Positions 53,600-62,335 of a DNA stretch of 64,000 nt are shown here, one piece after another. Source of the DNA: Nitrospira sp. ND1. GTDB lineage: Bacteria > Nitrospirota > Nitrospiria > Nitrospirales > Nitrospiraceae. Under the pieces are notes generated by a model. That model was not told the origin of the DNA and did not search any database. It saw nothing but the letters and a program-made list of their open reading frames with translations. Location: assembly GCF_900170025.1 (NCBI RefSeq), contig NZ_FWEX01000006.1, positions 1,697,089 through 1,761,088 on the forward strand. Direction: 5' to 3'. The translations under genes and the position numbers were made by a program. Within the stretch, counting starts at the first letter, position 1. Each line of letters starts with the position of its first letter.

Positions 53600-54124
53600 T
53601 TAGGTCGTAACGGGGCGCTCTCTCGTAGGGCGCATGCGCAGCAGGTACACCCCCAAGATGAGGACGATGATAACGGTCACGTTGAGGCCGACATCCATCA
53701 CATACTGCTGGAAGAGTTCCTGCCGCGCCTCTCGCGTCACCACCTCAAGCTGATGGGATAATTCCGCGCTGGCCGTCAACACCCGTCGCGTGCAGGCGAT
53801 GATGCCGACCGCCAGATAGGGCTCCAATTCCAACACCTCGGTCTGAAGAAACCGCACCACCGTACGGAACAATTCCAGCAGGATGATGACGAGCAGCAGA
53901 TCGTTCAACAACTTGAGTCCGGCAGGCAGCAGCGGGACATCGTTGGAGCGCAAGAAAAAGGCGTACCAGGCATGAACAAAAATCAGCATGCCTAAGGCCA
54001 GCAAGCTGAATCCCGCCGCGACATAGCCCAACCGGTCTAAGTGATCCATGAATCCCAGCAACCACTGCATGGTTGCCCGGCGAGACTTCTCCAAAGGCCC
54101 GGGAGGGGTCACCGGCGGCGTCAT
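53600..54124 (-). CDS. PsiE-like (phosphate-starvation-inducible E) membrane protein
   Basis: 174 aa from the ATG at 54124, which overlaps the stop of the upstream gene by 4 bp and so fixes the start. Four TM helices are visible. The LNDLLLVIILLELFRTVVRF segment followed by ELEPYLAVGIIACTRRVL is the PsiE hallmark. The role of PsiE proteins is not known in detail. Confidence 0.85.
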   Translation of the reverse strand: MTPPVTPPGPLEKSRRATMQWLLGFMDHLDRLGYVAAGFSLLALGMLIFVHAWYAFFLRSNDVPLLPAGLKLLNDLLLVIILLELFRTVVRFLQTEVLELEPYLAVGIIACTRRVLTASAELSHQLEVVTREARQELFQQYVMDVGLNVTVIIVLILGVYLLRMRPTRERPVTT

Positions 54125-54507
54125 GCTGTTCCTGCCTGACCGGTAGGCATGGGGGAATCCTCCAGTGGTTGACCGAATTTCAAACCATTGACCGCCTTGG
54201 CTGTGATGGTGTGGCCACAACAATCAATCCCCTGAAACCCGGCACCGCCGTCGATCACCATCAGGCGCAGGCCGCAGGAGTCGGGGAACTGCCGCTTTTC
54301 CTCCAGCATAGCCCCGGGGAGCAATGCGCCTTTTTTCCGGCCTCTCGACGAGATGATATCGGAGACCACATCTTCTTCAGTCAGCTCATGCCCGCAACAG
54401 AGGATCTTCTGGAAACCCTCGCCGCCCCCAGCCACCTTGACCACCAACCCGCACGAATCCGGAAAGCGCTTTCGCTCGTCGAGAATGTCACCTTTTTTGA
54501 TTGCCAT
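54121..54507 (-). CDS. Duplicated Cys-rich, desulforedoxin-like protein
   Basis: 128 aa. Two similar blocks (about 14-43 and 71-101): FPDSCGLVVKV-x-GGGEGFQKILCCGHEL and FPDSCGLRLMV-x-GGAGFQGIDCCGHTI. The spacing of Cys, glycines and CCG recalls desulforedoxin, but its first CxxC has only one Cys here, leaving three Cys and a nearby His per block. Metal binding is plausible with Cys3His. No signal peptide. Translationally coupled to the PsiE-like gene. Confidence 0.72.
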   Translation of the reverse strand: MAIKKGDILDERKRFPDSCGLVVKVAGGGEGFQKILCCGHELTEEDVVSDIISSRGRKKGALLPGAMLEEKRQFPDSCGLRLMVIDGGAGFQGIDCCGHTITAKAVNGLKFGQPLEDSPMPTGQAGTA

Positions 54508-54729
54508 GCCGCCTCGGTATGAAAGGAAAGACGTGAAACGTCACATGATTCGATAGTCAATCAGATCGCCGGGGGAAAAGCCAGCGCAGACTCTATCGGC
54601 CGAGCCCAGGATATGGAGAGCCTGGATCGCGCTGTAGAAATCAGGCCGGCGCCATGAATTGAGCAGAAAAAGAACACCCACTCCCCCCGTGCCTGGAGTG
54701 AGAGGCGAACGGAACAGGGCGCACGCAGA

Positions 54730-55881
54730 TCAGACGTGCGTCACTGGAGAATCATGGGCTGGTGCCGCCTGACCCCTCTCAACTAACGTCGGTTTGGGGA
54801 TGCGCGCATAGGCCTTGTGCCATGAGTCGAGCAGCACCTTGTGCGACCGGCACCCAACCACCAACCGCGCATCGGAAATCGTGACCGGCTTGTAGGGATG
54901 GAGGTACCGCACCTTGAGCTTCGCCACACGGGCCAGCGACTGGTCCAGCCTCTCCTGAGTGATCCTGCCATCTTTCACCGCACGCTCCATCGCTTGCATG
55001 GCGGTCATGACACGGTCCTGGTCCTTGCAGATCAACAGGACATCGCATCCGGCCACAAACGACCGGACTGCCGCTTCGCCGATCCCGTCGTGATCGATAA
55101 TGGCATGCATCTCCAGATCGTCGGTAAAAACCACGCCCTCATACCGAAACTCTTCGCGCAACAAGCGCTGGATCACCGCCGAGGACAGGGTTGCCGGTGC
55201 CTCCGGATCCAAGGCCCGATACAGCACATGGGCGGTCATCAAACTGGCTACGCCATAACGAATGGCCTGCTGAAAGGGAGGAAACTCCGTATCGCGCAAC
55301 CGCTGGAGCCCCGCATCCACGACGGGAAGCTCTTTGTGCGAATCCGTCGCCGTGTCTCCATGGCCGGGGAAGTGCTTCCCGCATGCGACCACCATATTGT
55401 CCTGCAGCCCTCCGATGGTCGCCGACCCCATCTCGCCGACAAGCTCGGGAGCAGCGCCGAACGCCCGATCGCCGATGACGGGATTGTCCGGATTGCTGTT
55501 CACATCTAGGACCGGAGCCATGTTCATATTGATCCCCACCGCCCGCAACTCTTTGGCAATGGTCGCGGCAGCGGAGTAGGCCAGTTCACTGGAGTTGCAC
55601 TGTCCCAGCTGTCCGCAGGGAGGGAAAATCGTAAATTCGGCGGGCAGCCGGGATACCCGGCCGCCCTCCTGGTCAATCGCGATCAGCAGCGGCTGAGCGG
55701 GCGACAGTTTCTGCAGCCCGTTGGTGAGATCGACGATCTGCTGAACCGACTCGAGATTGCGGCGGAAAAAGATGACGCCGCCCGGCTTGGAGGCTGTCAG
55801 AAACGAAGCCAGGTCTTTGGTGACCGTGGTCCCGGTGAAACCTATCATAAAAAGCTGACCGATCTGCTCGCGTAATGTCAT
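54730..55881 (-). CDS. nagZ: Beta-N-acetylhexosaminidase NagZ
   Basis: About 383 aa from the ATG at 55881 (GTG at 55884 possible). GH3 fold with IDQEGGRVSRL, the loop KHFPGHGDTATDSHKELP carrying the acid/base His, and the nucleophile Asp in VVFTDDLEM. It removes GlcNAc from muropeptides in cell-wall recycling. The C-terminal 40 residues beyond the family core are unfamiliar. It lies about 70 bp after pepA, same strand. Confidence 0.93.
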   Translation of the reverse strand: MTLREQIGQLFMIGFTGTTVTKDLASFLTASKPGGVIFFRRNLESVQQIVDLTNGLQKLSPAQPLLIAIDQEGGRVSRLPAEFTIFPPCGQLGQCNSSELAYSAAATIAKELRAVGINMNMAPVLDVNSNPDNPVIGDRAFGAAPELVGEMGSATIGGLQDNMVVACGKHFPGHGDTATDSHKELPVVDAGLQRLRDTEFPPFQQAIRYGVASLMTAHVLYRALDPEAPATLSSAVIQRLLREEFRYEGVVFTDDLEMHAIIDHDGIGEAAVRSFVAGCDVLLICKDQDRVMTAMQAMERAVKDGRITQERLDQSLARVAKLKVRYLHPYKPVTISDARLVVGCRSHKVLLDSWHKAYARIPKPTLVERGQAAPAHDSPVTHV

Positions 55882-55952
55882 CACTCGCTACTCCGACGAT
55901 CTGGTGAGAAGCAGGCAGATCCCCCGTTGCGTTCACGTACCGAAGGCAGGTC

Positions 55953-57473
55953 CTACGGCAACGTGCGGTCCAGGAGGAACTGAATGAGGAGGCGTGTGCC
56001 GATCCCGGTCGGACCCTTCGGCAGATACGCTCGCTCACGTTCGCTCCAGTCGGTGCTCGCAATGTCCAAATGGATCCATGGGCAATCGCCGACAAACTTG
56101 CTCAGGAACAAGGCGGCGGTGATCATCCCTCCGCCCCGGCCGCCGATATTCCGCATATCCGCCACATCGCTGCGCAGTTGCTCGAAATACTCCTCCCACA
56201 ACGGCATCTCCCACACGCGCTCGCCGGCGCGCTGGCCGGCGTTCCGGACATGTTCTTTCAACTGATCGTTGTTGCCGAACATCCCGATGGCAAATTGGCC
56301 GAGCGCCACCACGCAGGCGCCGGTCAGGGTCGCAATATCGATCAACACCGCCGGTTTGTACCGGGTGGCATAGGCCAACGCATCGGAGAGGATCAGTCGG
56401 CCTTCGGCATCGGTGTTCTGAACCTCAACCGTTTTTCCGGACAGCGTCGTCACGATATCGCCCGGCCGCATCGCGCGCCCGCCCGGCATATTTTCGGCTA
56501 CGGGCAGAATGCTGACGAGGTGGAGCGGAAGCTTGAGCCGCGCGGCAGCCCGCATCGTCGCCAGGACTTCGGCGCCGCCCGTCATATCCGCCTTCATATG
56601 TTCCATGTTCTCGGCCGGCTTCAGCGAAATGCCGCCGGTGTCAAAGGTGATGGTCTTTCCCACCAGCACCACCGGAGGATCGCCCTTCTTCGCTTTGGCG
56701 CCCTTGTATTCCAGGATGATGAACTTCGGCGGTTCGTGGCTGCCACGCGCCACACCCAGTAGGGCACCCATGCCAAGCTGCTCCATGTCCTTCTGTTCGA
56801 GCACCTTCAGACGCACACCGGATTCTTTGGCCACCGCCTTGGCCTCACGTACGATGCGCGTCGGCGTCATCACGTTGGCCGGATGGTTGCACAGGTCGCG
56901 AACCAGCACCGTCGCTTCAGCAGTCGCCACACCGCGCCGGATGCCCTCGGTCATTTGGGGGAGCAGCGAGGCTTGCGACGTGTAGATCGTCAACCGTTCG
57001 ACGTCGATCGGCTTGCTTCCATTGGGGCTACGATAGGCGGTGAATTGATAGTTACCGAGAATGGCGCCCTCCGCCATGGCCTGCGCCACATCCTGGACCG
57101 GAATCTCCTCCAGAATGGCGGCCGGCAACACGACGGCGAAGGAGGTCACTTTCGCCTGACGGACACGTTTGATCGCAATACCAAGCGCCTGGCGGAACGC
57201 ATCCACACGGAGATCTTTTTCCTTACCCAATCCAGCCAACAACAGCCGTTTTGCTCTGGCCTTGCCCTGGGTATGGACCAGCAACCCTTCGCCGAGCTTC
57301 CCTTCGAATTCTCCGCGCTGAATCAAAGCGGCAAGCTGTCCCCCGAGTTGAGCATCGATGGCGGCAGCCTCCTGCGTGAGATCAGAGCCACCCTCGCAAT
57401 GGAGCAACACCAGAACCTCGGCCGCCTCGTTTTCTGCCCGTCCAACCTGTGCGTGAACTTGGATCTTCTTCAT
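55953..57473 (-). CDS. pepA: Leucyl aminopeptidase (M17)
   Basis: 506 aa from the ATG at 57473 (GGGGAGG; a TTG one codon upstream is unlikely). M17 signatures are complete: KTITFDTGGISLKP with metal-binding Lys and Asp, NTDAEGRLILSDAL and IATLTGACVVALG. It cleaves N-terminal residues of peptides using two metals. The PepA group also has DNA-binding members; this is not decided here. Confidence 0.95.
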   Translation of the reverse strand: MKKIQVHAQVGRAENEAAEVLVLLHCEGGSDLTQEAAAIDAQLGGQLAALIQRGEFEGKLGEGLLVHTQGKARAKRLLLAGLGKEKDLRVDAFRQALGIAIKRVRQAKVTSFAVVLPAAILEEIPVQDVAQAMAEGAILGNYQFTAYRSPNGSKPIDVERLTIYTSQASLLPQMTEGIRRGVATAEATVLVRDLCNHPANVMTPTRIVREAKAVAKESGVRLKVLEQKDMEQLGMGALLGVARGSHEPPKFIILEYKGAKAKKGDPPVVLVGKTITFDTGGISLKPAENMEHMKADMTGGAEVLATMRAAARLKLPLHLVSILPVAENMPGGRAMRPGDIVTTLSGKTVEVQNTDAEGRLILSDALAYATRYKPAVLIDIATLTGACVVALGQFAIGMFGNNDQLKEHVRNAGQRAGERVWEMPLWEEYFEQLRSDVADMRNIGGRGGGMITAALFLSKFVGDCPWIHLDIASTDWSERERAYLPKGPTGIGTRLLIQFLLDRTLP

Positions 57474-57554
57474 CAATCCTCCCCTGGTTCTTGCCGTTCA
57501 GCGTTCATCATCAGCCGCTCACAGACTGCCCCGTCCTTAAGAATCACACCCCTC

Positions 57555-58193
57555 TCAAACGCCGCGCATATCCGGCGCCCAAATGTATTTGTGCATTTGG
57601 AGCTGGAACCGCACCGGCAACTTATCGGCCAGTATCCACTCCGCCAGATGCCGCACCTCCACTTCGCCGAACACCGGACTCATGAGCACCGTGCACCGCG
57701 CCGGAAGATCGTAACGATGGAGCACGTCCCGCGCCCATTCATAGTCAGATCGATCCTTGATCACAAATTTCACTTCATCGTGAGGTGCGAGCCGATCGAG
57801 GTTCGGCCAATACATTCGATCCGTCATCCCACTCCCGGGACATTTCACATCAAGAATCACATGGACGCACCGATCGACACCGGCCGTATCGATGGCCCCG
57901 CTGGTTTCCACCAGCACCTCGAACCCCTCGTCACACAGGCGACTCAGCAAGGGCAGCGACTCCGTCTGGCTCAACGGTTCCCCCCCGGTCACTTCCACAA
58001 GATCACAATTGAAGGCGCGGACCTGATTGACGATGTCGTCGATCGTCATATCCCGACCGCCGTAGAAGGCATAGGCCGTGTCGCACCAAGTGCACCGGAG
58101 CGGACACCCGGTCAACCGGACGAATACGCAGGGACGGCCGGCATAGGTAGACTCGCCCTGGATGCTGTGGAAAATTTCGGTAATCTTGACCAT
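57555..58193 (-). CDS. queE: 7-carboxy-7-deazaguanine synthase QueE
   Basis: 212 aa. N-terminal EIFHSIQGESTYAGRPCVFVR, then the radical-SAM cluster C30-x3-C34-x2-C37 (GCPLRCTWCDT) and VTGGEPLSQ. It converts CPH4 to CDG in queuosine/7-deazaguanine synthesis. queC, queD and queF are not in the window. Confidence 0.95.
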   Translation of the reverse strand: MVKITEIFHSIQGESTYAGRPCVFVRLTGCPLRCTWCDTAYAFYGGRDMTIDDIVNQVRAFNCDLVEVTGGEPLSQTESLPLLSRLCDEGFEVLVETSGAIDTAGVDRCVHVILDVKCPGSGMTDRMYWPNLDRLAPHDEVKFVIKDRSDYEWARDVLHRYDLPARCTVLMSPVFGEVEVRHLAEWILADKLPVRFQLQMHKYIWAPDMRGV

Positions 58194-58244
58194 CGCCGAT
58201 TGACTCAGCGGCTCAGCATCGCACTGATGGATGAATCGGGGGAC

Positions 58245-58940
58245 TTATCTCCATCTCGTCACAGGCCATCCATTGCGTCGCGCAATGCGATCCATTCCGC
58301 GAATCGGATTCACAACCAATGGATGCCCCACCATTTCCAGCAACTCAACATCGCCGGGACTATCGCCATAGGCAAACGACTGCGTCAGATCAATGCGTGA
58401 TTCCTGTGTCAACCGGGCGATCAAGGCGCGCTTGCCGGGGCCATAAGGAAGGGGGACACAGACCTGGCCTGTAAAACGACGCTGTTGCCGTTCCAGTTTC
58501 GCGGCCAGCAGGGTGGGGACCTCCAGCAAGGTGGCCAACGGAGCAATGAGGAAGTCGAGGGATCCGGTCACCAGCACGATATGGTGCCCCGCCCGACGAT
58601 GTTCGTCCATCCGAGCGAGCCCCTGCGCCGAGAGACGTGGAAACAGCTCGGCACGACAGAACTCCTCAGCCAGTGACTCAACCTCTGCCGCAGCCTTCCC
58701 GGCCAGATAAAGCTTCCGTTCCCGCAGGGGGTGCAATGACACCGGAGGCGCATTGCGAAGCACCCAGCCAACACTATCCCGCAGCTCGCGCCACCCGACA
58801 AGACCCCGCTTCCAGAGAAAGCGAAAAAAACGGACTTCGCTCGCCTGCCCCGGGAGCAAGGTATTGTCGACATCAAACAACGCGGCAATGTCAGTCTGCC
58901 GGCTGGTGCCCGAAATATGTGAGAGTGAGAGAGGCGTCAT
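58245..58940 (-). CDS. HAD-IB-type phosphatase
   Basis: 231 aa from the ATG at 58940; the frame is open to 59051. Motif I is FDVDNTLLPG (DxDxT), motif II VTGSLDF, motif III Lys region in GKRALIA, motif IV YGDSPGDVELL. The SerB-like HAD-IB subfamily is supported; substrates may be phosphoserine-like or phospholipid head groups. Spaced 51 bp upstream of queE, same strand. Confidence 0.88.
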   Translation of the reverse strand: MTPLSLSHISGTSRQTDIAALFDVDNTLLPGQASEVRFFRFLWKRGLVGWRELRDSVGWVLRNAPPVSLHPLRERKLYLAGKAAAEVESLAEEFCRAELFPRLSAQGLARMDEHRRAGHHIVLVTGSLDFLIAPLATLLEVPTLLAAKLERQQRRFTGQVCVPLPYGPGKRALIARLTQESRIDLTQSFAYGDSPGDVELLEMVGHPLVVNPIRGMDRIARRNGWPVTRWR

Positions 58941-59164
58941 CTCGATTGTTGGCCTGCTGATCGCTGTGATAAGGAAGAATCTGCGACAGGTCCGCACAGC
59001 ACGCGTGAATTCTACTGGACAACTAGTTGATTGACAAGCATTTTGGACCACTTCTATAATGCGCTTCCTCTGAGGCCTGGCACCGGCGTAGCAAGAATGC
59101 GCGTTTCACCGCCGTCTAGCTTGTGTGTACCTCGCTTCATGTTTCGACGGAGAGACTCTCGGTT

Positions 59165-59248
59165 GCCGAAGTGGTGGAATGGCAGACACGCACGTTTGAG
59201 GGGCGTGTGGCGCAAGCCGTGCGGGTTCAAGTCCCGCCTTCGGCACCA
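59165..59248 (+). tRNA. tRNA-Leu (GAG anticodon)
   Basis: Acceptor GCCGAAG/CTTCGGC, anticodon stem CACGT/GCGTG with loop TTGAGGG (anticodon GAG), class II variable arm, T-arm GGTTCAAGTCC and encoded CCA. Confidence 0.95.
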
Positions 59249-59687
59249 AACTCAACAGTCGTTCGACGAACTCACCGCCCATCAGCGACTCGCCGCAAAT
59301 ACGGCACGTTCGTTTCAGCACCATCTTTCTTCAGGCGCTTCTTCTCTCCGGCAGGGTGCACCCGACACGAGCACCTGCACCATCCGGCTCATTGTGCAGC
59401 CACCAGCCAGGATCGACGGCTCTGCAATGACTCCTCTGCTACAGATAAACGGCCCTATTCCACTAGGGCCTAATTACATTCCCAATTGTCAATCATCTCT
59501 AACCGCCTACTCCGGCTTGGTGCTATGATGTGCGGCGTGCAAGCCTATTCACTGGATGGTGAGTGCGACACTTCATACCAAATGAACGTTCCGCCGAAGC
59601 AGTCCCGCCACCCCTCTCGCATCCACGCATGGTGAGGGAACGTCCACTAAGGATGCAGCCCGCTCATAGCAGACGAAGGAGGCACCT
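59249..59687. other. Intergenic region between tRNA-Leu and PAS kinase gene
   Basis: 439 bp without a supported gene. A tgctatgat sequence near 59521 looks like an extended -10 box for the kinase gene, without a clear -35 partner. The end carries the ribosome site gaaggaggc. Confidence 0.45.
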
Positions 59688-61286
59688 GTGACCGCGCAAG
59701 ACGTGACAACGGCCCTCCCGCCGCCGGGAGATTTCAGCACCGTTGAGGCCCTTGTCCGAACCCTGTCCGGTCAAGCATCCATCGGCATCTTTCTGTCGGA
59801 CCCCGAAGGCCGCACGCTGTACCTGAATGAGCGGCTGCGCCGCATCGCCGGACTTCCCGTCGTACCGACGCCAGGGGAATGCTGGCGCAATGCGCTGGCA
59901 CCCGAAGACCATGACCCAATCTGCAGCGAATGGTCTGGAGCCACCAACGCCGAGCGCAGCTTTTCACGTGAGTTTCGCTTCCGGCGGCCGGACGGCTCGC
60001 TGCGCTGGGTCATGGCGGAAGCCTTCCCATTGCGCAGCGGCGGAGAACCCTCCGGCGGTTACGTCGGCATCGTGCGCGACATTACCCCCAGACAACTGGC
60101 ACTGGACGCCCTGCACGCAAGCGAGGAGCGCTATCGGACGCTGGCGCAACAGTCGCCCCATGCAATCCTCGTCCATGCGGACTCTGCCATCCTGTTCATC
60201 AATGAAGCCGGCGCCCGGCTTTTCGGACTCGCGACCGCACACCCCATCGAGGGCCGCCCGCTGTGGGATTTCTTCCCGAAAGAGTTTCTCCACGACCTCC
60301 CCTTGGCAGAAGCCGCGCCCAGCCCCTCAGTCGAGCGACAATTGGTACGACCCGATGGAACGGTCATTGATGTCGAATTGACAGCAGCCCCGGTCATGTT
60401 CGATGGACATCCAGCCGTCCAAATTCTGGGCACCGATATCACCGAACGGAAGGTCATCGCCGGGCAACTGCATCGGGCAAAAAAAATGGCGACCGTGGCG
60501 ACGCTGGCCGGCGGCATCGCCCATGAATTTAACAATTGCCTGACCGCCATCATGGGGTTCTCGGACTTGGCGCTGCCGTCACTCGTGCCGGACAGTCGCG
60601 TCCATGGCCACATCCAGCAGGTAGTCCTCGCGTCGAAACGGGCTCGTGATCTCGTCACACAAATGCTCATGGTCGGTCGACAGGCGGACGGCGCGAAACA
60701 GCCGCTCTCCCTGGATATCCTCCTCAAAGAAACACTGCGAGTCCTGAAGATGAAACTGCCGGAGTCCATCAGCCTCCGCGAATGGATTCCCGGCGCAACC
60801 AACCCCGTGCTGGCCGACCCAACCCAGATCCATGAACTTTGCCTGAACCTGCTGGCACGGTCTCAACAGGCCATGACGATCAGCGGCGGGGTCTTGGAGG
60901 TCCGCCTCGACAATATGGGTCTTGACGCTTCGATGACCGGTCACGACCTTCCGCTCCCACCAGGTCAGTATGTGCGCCTCATGATCTCGGATACCGGTGA
61001 CGGCATTCCCGCTGACATCCGGACGCCCAACATGTATCCACTTTTCGCACCCCCCTCGACGGGAAGCAAAGCGGGAGCGGGGCTCGCGGAGTTACAGCGA
61101 ATCGTGAGCGAGCATGGCGGAACACTCCGCGCCACCAGCACAGCCGGCCAGGGCACCACCATCGAGGTCTATCTGCCCGCAATGCTTCAGCCCCCTCAGA
61201 CAGTGGCTCAGGAACCGAGCCGCGAGCGCGCCGCACCCCTCACGGAAGCGAAGGAATTTCTTGCCGAGCATGACAAAGAGCGGTAA
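59688..61286 (+). CDS. PAS-domain histidine kinase-like protein with degenerate ATPase domain
   Basis: 532 aa from a GTG at 59688 (GAAGGAGG). Two PAS domains: about 20-145 with a PAC-like REFRFRRPDGSLRWVMAEAFPL, and about 150-265 (HAILVHADSAILFINEAGARLFGL). The H-box GGIAHEFNNCLTAIMGF (His279) is standard for the NtrB-like group. In the ATPase domain the G1 box DTGDGIP is present, but the N-box, usually LLNLVVNAxxAM, reads LNLLARSQQAM, with Arg for the Mg-binding Asn, and the F-box region is altered. It is soluble, with no TM helix. Likely partner of the receiver protein 108 bp downstream. Confidence 0.88.
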   Translation: MTAQDVTTALPPPGDFSTVEALVRTLSGQASIGIFLSDPEGRTLYLNERLRRIAGLPVVPTPGECWRNALAPEDHDPICSEWSGATNAERSFSREFRFRRPDGSLRWVMAEAFPLRSGGEPSGGYVGIVRDITPRQLALDALHASEERYRTLAQQSPHAILVHADSAILFINEAGARLFGLATAHPIEGRPLWDFFPKEFLHDLPLAEAAPSPSVERQLVRPDGTVIDVELTAAPVMFDGHPAVQILGTDITERKVIAGQLHRAKKMATVATLAGGIAHEFNNCLTAIMGFSDLALPSLVPDSRVHGHIQQVVLASKRARDLVTQMLMVGRQADGAKQPLSLDILLKETLRVLKMKLPESISLREWIPGATNPVLADPTQIHELCLNLLARSQQAMTISGGVLEVRLDNMGLDASMTGHDLPLPPGQYVRLMISDTGDGIPADIRTPNMYPLFAPPSTGSKAGAGLAELQRIVSEHGGTLRATSTAGQGTTIEVYLPAMLQPPQTVAQEPSRERAAPLTEAKEFLAEHDKER

Positions 61287-61394
61287 ATTCACTGTAGTAG
61301 TTAAACGGTGTCGAAAAGCCGCCACCGGCCGTCTCCTGAGAGCCGCAACACAATACCCAAACACTCGAACACGAATACTCCTGTGAGGAATGTT

Positions 61395-61766
61395 ATGCCC
61401 TCGGTCCTGATCGTGGATGATGAAGAAGCGATTCGCCGACTGATTCGCAGCACGCTGGAACAGGCAGGCTATCATGTCCGCGAAGCGGCCGACGGCAAAG
61501 CAGGGCTGTCCCACTATCGCCAATCCCCGGCTGATCTCGTGATCATGGATATCCTGATGCCGGACCAGGACGGCCTTGAGAGTATTTTGACGCTCCGTCG
61601 TGAATTTCCCGAGGCCAGGATTATGGCGATCACCGGCGGAAGCGACATGATCGGCATCTTAAACTTCCTCGATGTGGCCCGTATGCTGGGCGCGCGCCGC
61701 ACGCTCCAGAAACCCTTCGAGATGCAGCAGCTCCTGGATGCGGTTCAAGCCGAGATCGCCGGCTGA
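61395..61766 (+). CDS. Single-domain response regulator (CheY-like)
   Basis: 123 aa from the ATG at 61395 (GAGGAA); the frame is open upstream to 61308. Complete receiver: acidic pair in VLIVDDEEAI, phospho-acceptor Asp52 in VIMDILMPDQDG, Thr in AITGGSDM and Lys in LQKPFEM. No output domain, so it acts by protein contacts or phosphorelay. Confidence 0.93.
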   Translation: MPSVLIVDDEEAIRRLIRSTLEQAGYHVREAADGKAGLSHYRQSPADLVIMDILMPDQDGLESILTLRREFPEARIMAITGGSDMIGILNFLDVARMLGARRTLQKPFEMQQLLDAVQAEIAG

Positions 61767-61891
61767 CCGACGCCTCCCTCATCTAGTCCGTTCGTCATAC
61801 CGCCCCACTGTCACATTGACTTCCGGCACATCGATCCGCACACTAGCGCCCGCTTTCCGATCCCCTTCATACATACAAGAAAGATGTGATC

Positions 61892-62329
61892 ATGAAGACG
61901 TGGTGGACTCCGCAGCTACACGCGGTATTCGGCGGCATCGTCGTCGCAATCGGGGTTTTCGTCATGTGGGAGCAGGCTGCGACCACTTGGGCCCTGCTCG
62001 TCGCCACTGCATCGACTGCCTTTCTCTGGTGGCAGGGACGCAGCATCGCGGCCGTCTGGGCCTGGACCACCCTGGGGCTCGGGATCGAAAGCATGACCTG
62101 GCCGATTGTGACCATGATTCGAATGAGGATGGGGGGAAGTCAGCCGACCGAGGAGCAGATGGAAACGATTCTGAACGCCGTGCTGTTCGGACTGTTCACA
62201 TCGGTGTTCTGGATCACCTTCGCGTTTGGACTATTCAAGCGTATACGCGAACAGAACGCCCCGCCGGCACCACCGCCCGGAAACGGGCCGGTCCCGGCAC
62301 GGAGCAAGAAGAAACGGGCCAGGCGCTGA
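61892..62329 (+). CDS. Small membrane protein, unknown
   Basis: 145 aa from the ATG at 61892 (GTG at 61886 possible). Four hydrophobic segments: LHAVFGGIVVAIGVFVMW, TWALLVATASTAFLWW, IAAVWAWTTLGLGIESM and VLFGLFTSVFWITFAFGLF. The tail is Pro-rich and ends in a basic KKKRARR. Unknown family; its end lies 6 bp from the convergent priA. Confidence 0.75.
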   Translation: MKTWWTPQLHAVFGGIVVAIGVFVMWEQAATTWALLVATASTAFLWWQGRSIAAVWAWTTLGLGIESMTWPIVTMIRMRMGGSQPTEEQMETILNAVLFGLFTSVFWITFAFGLFKRIREQNAPPAPPPGNGPVPARSKKKRARR

Positions 62330-62335
62330 CTCTCG

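Noticed and set aside
56883-58400. 505-codon plus-strand frame
   Set aside because: Antisense to pepA and queE, which carry intact catalytic motifs.
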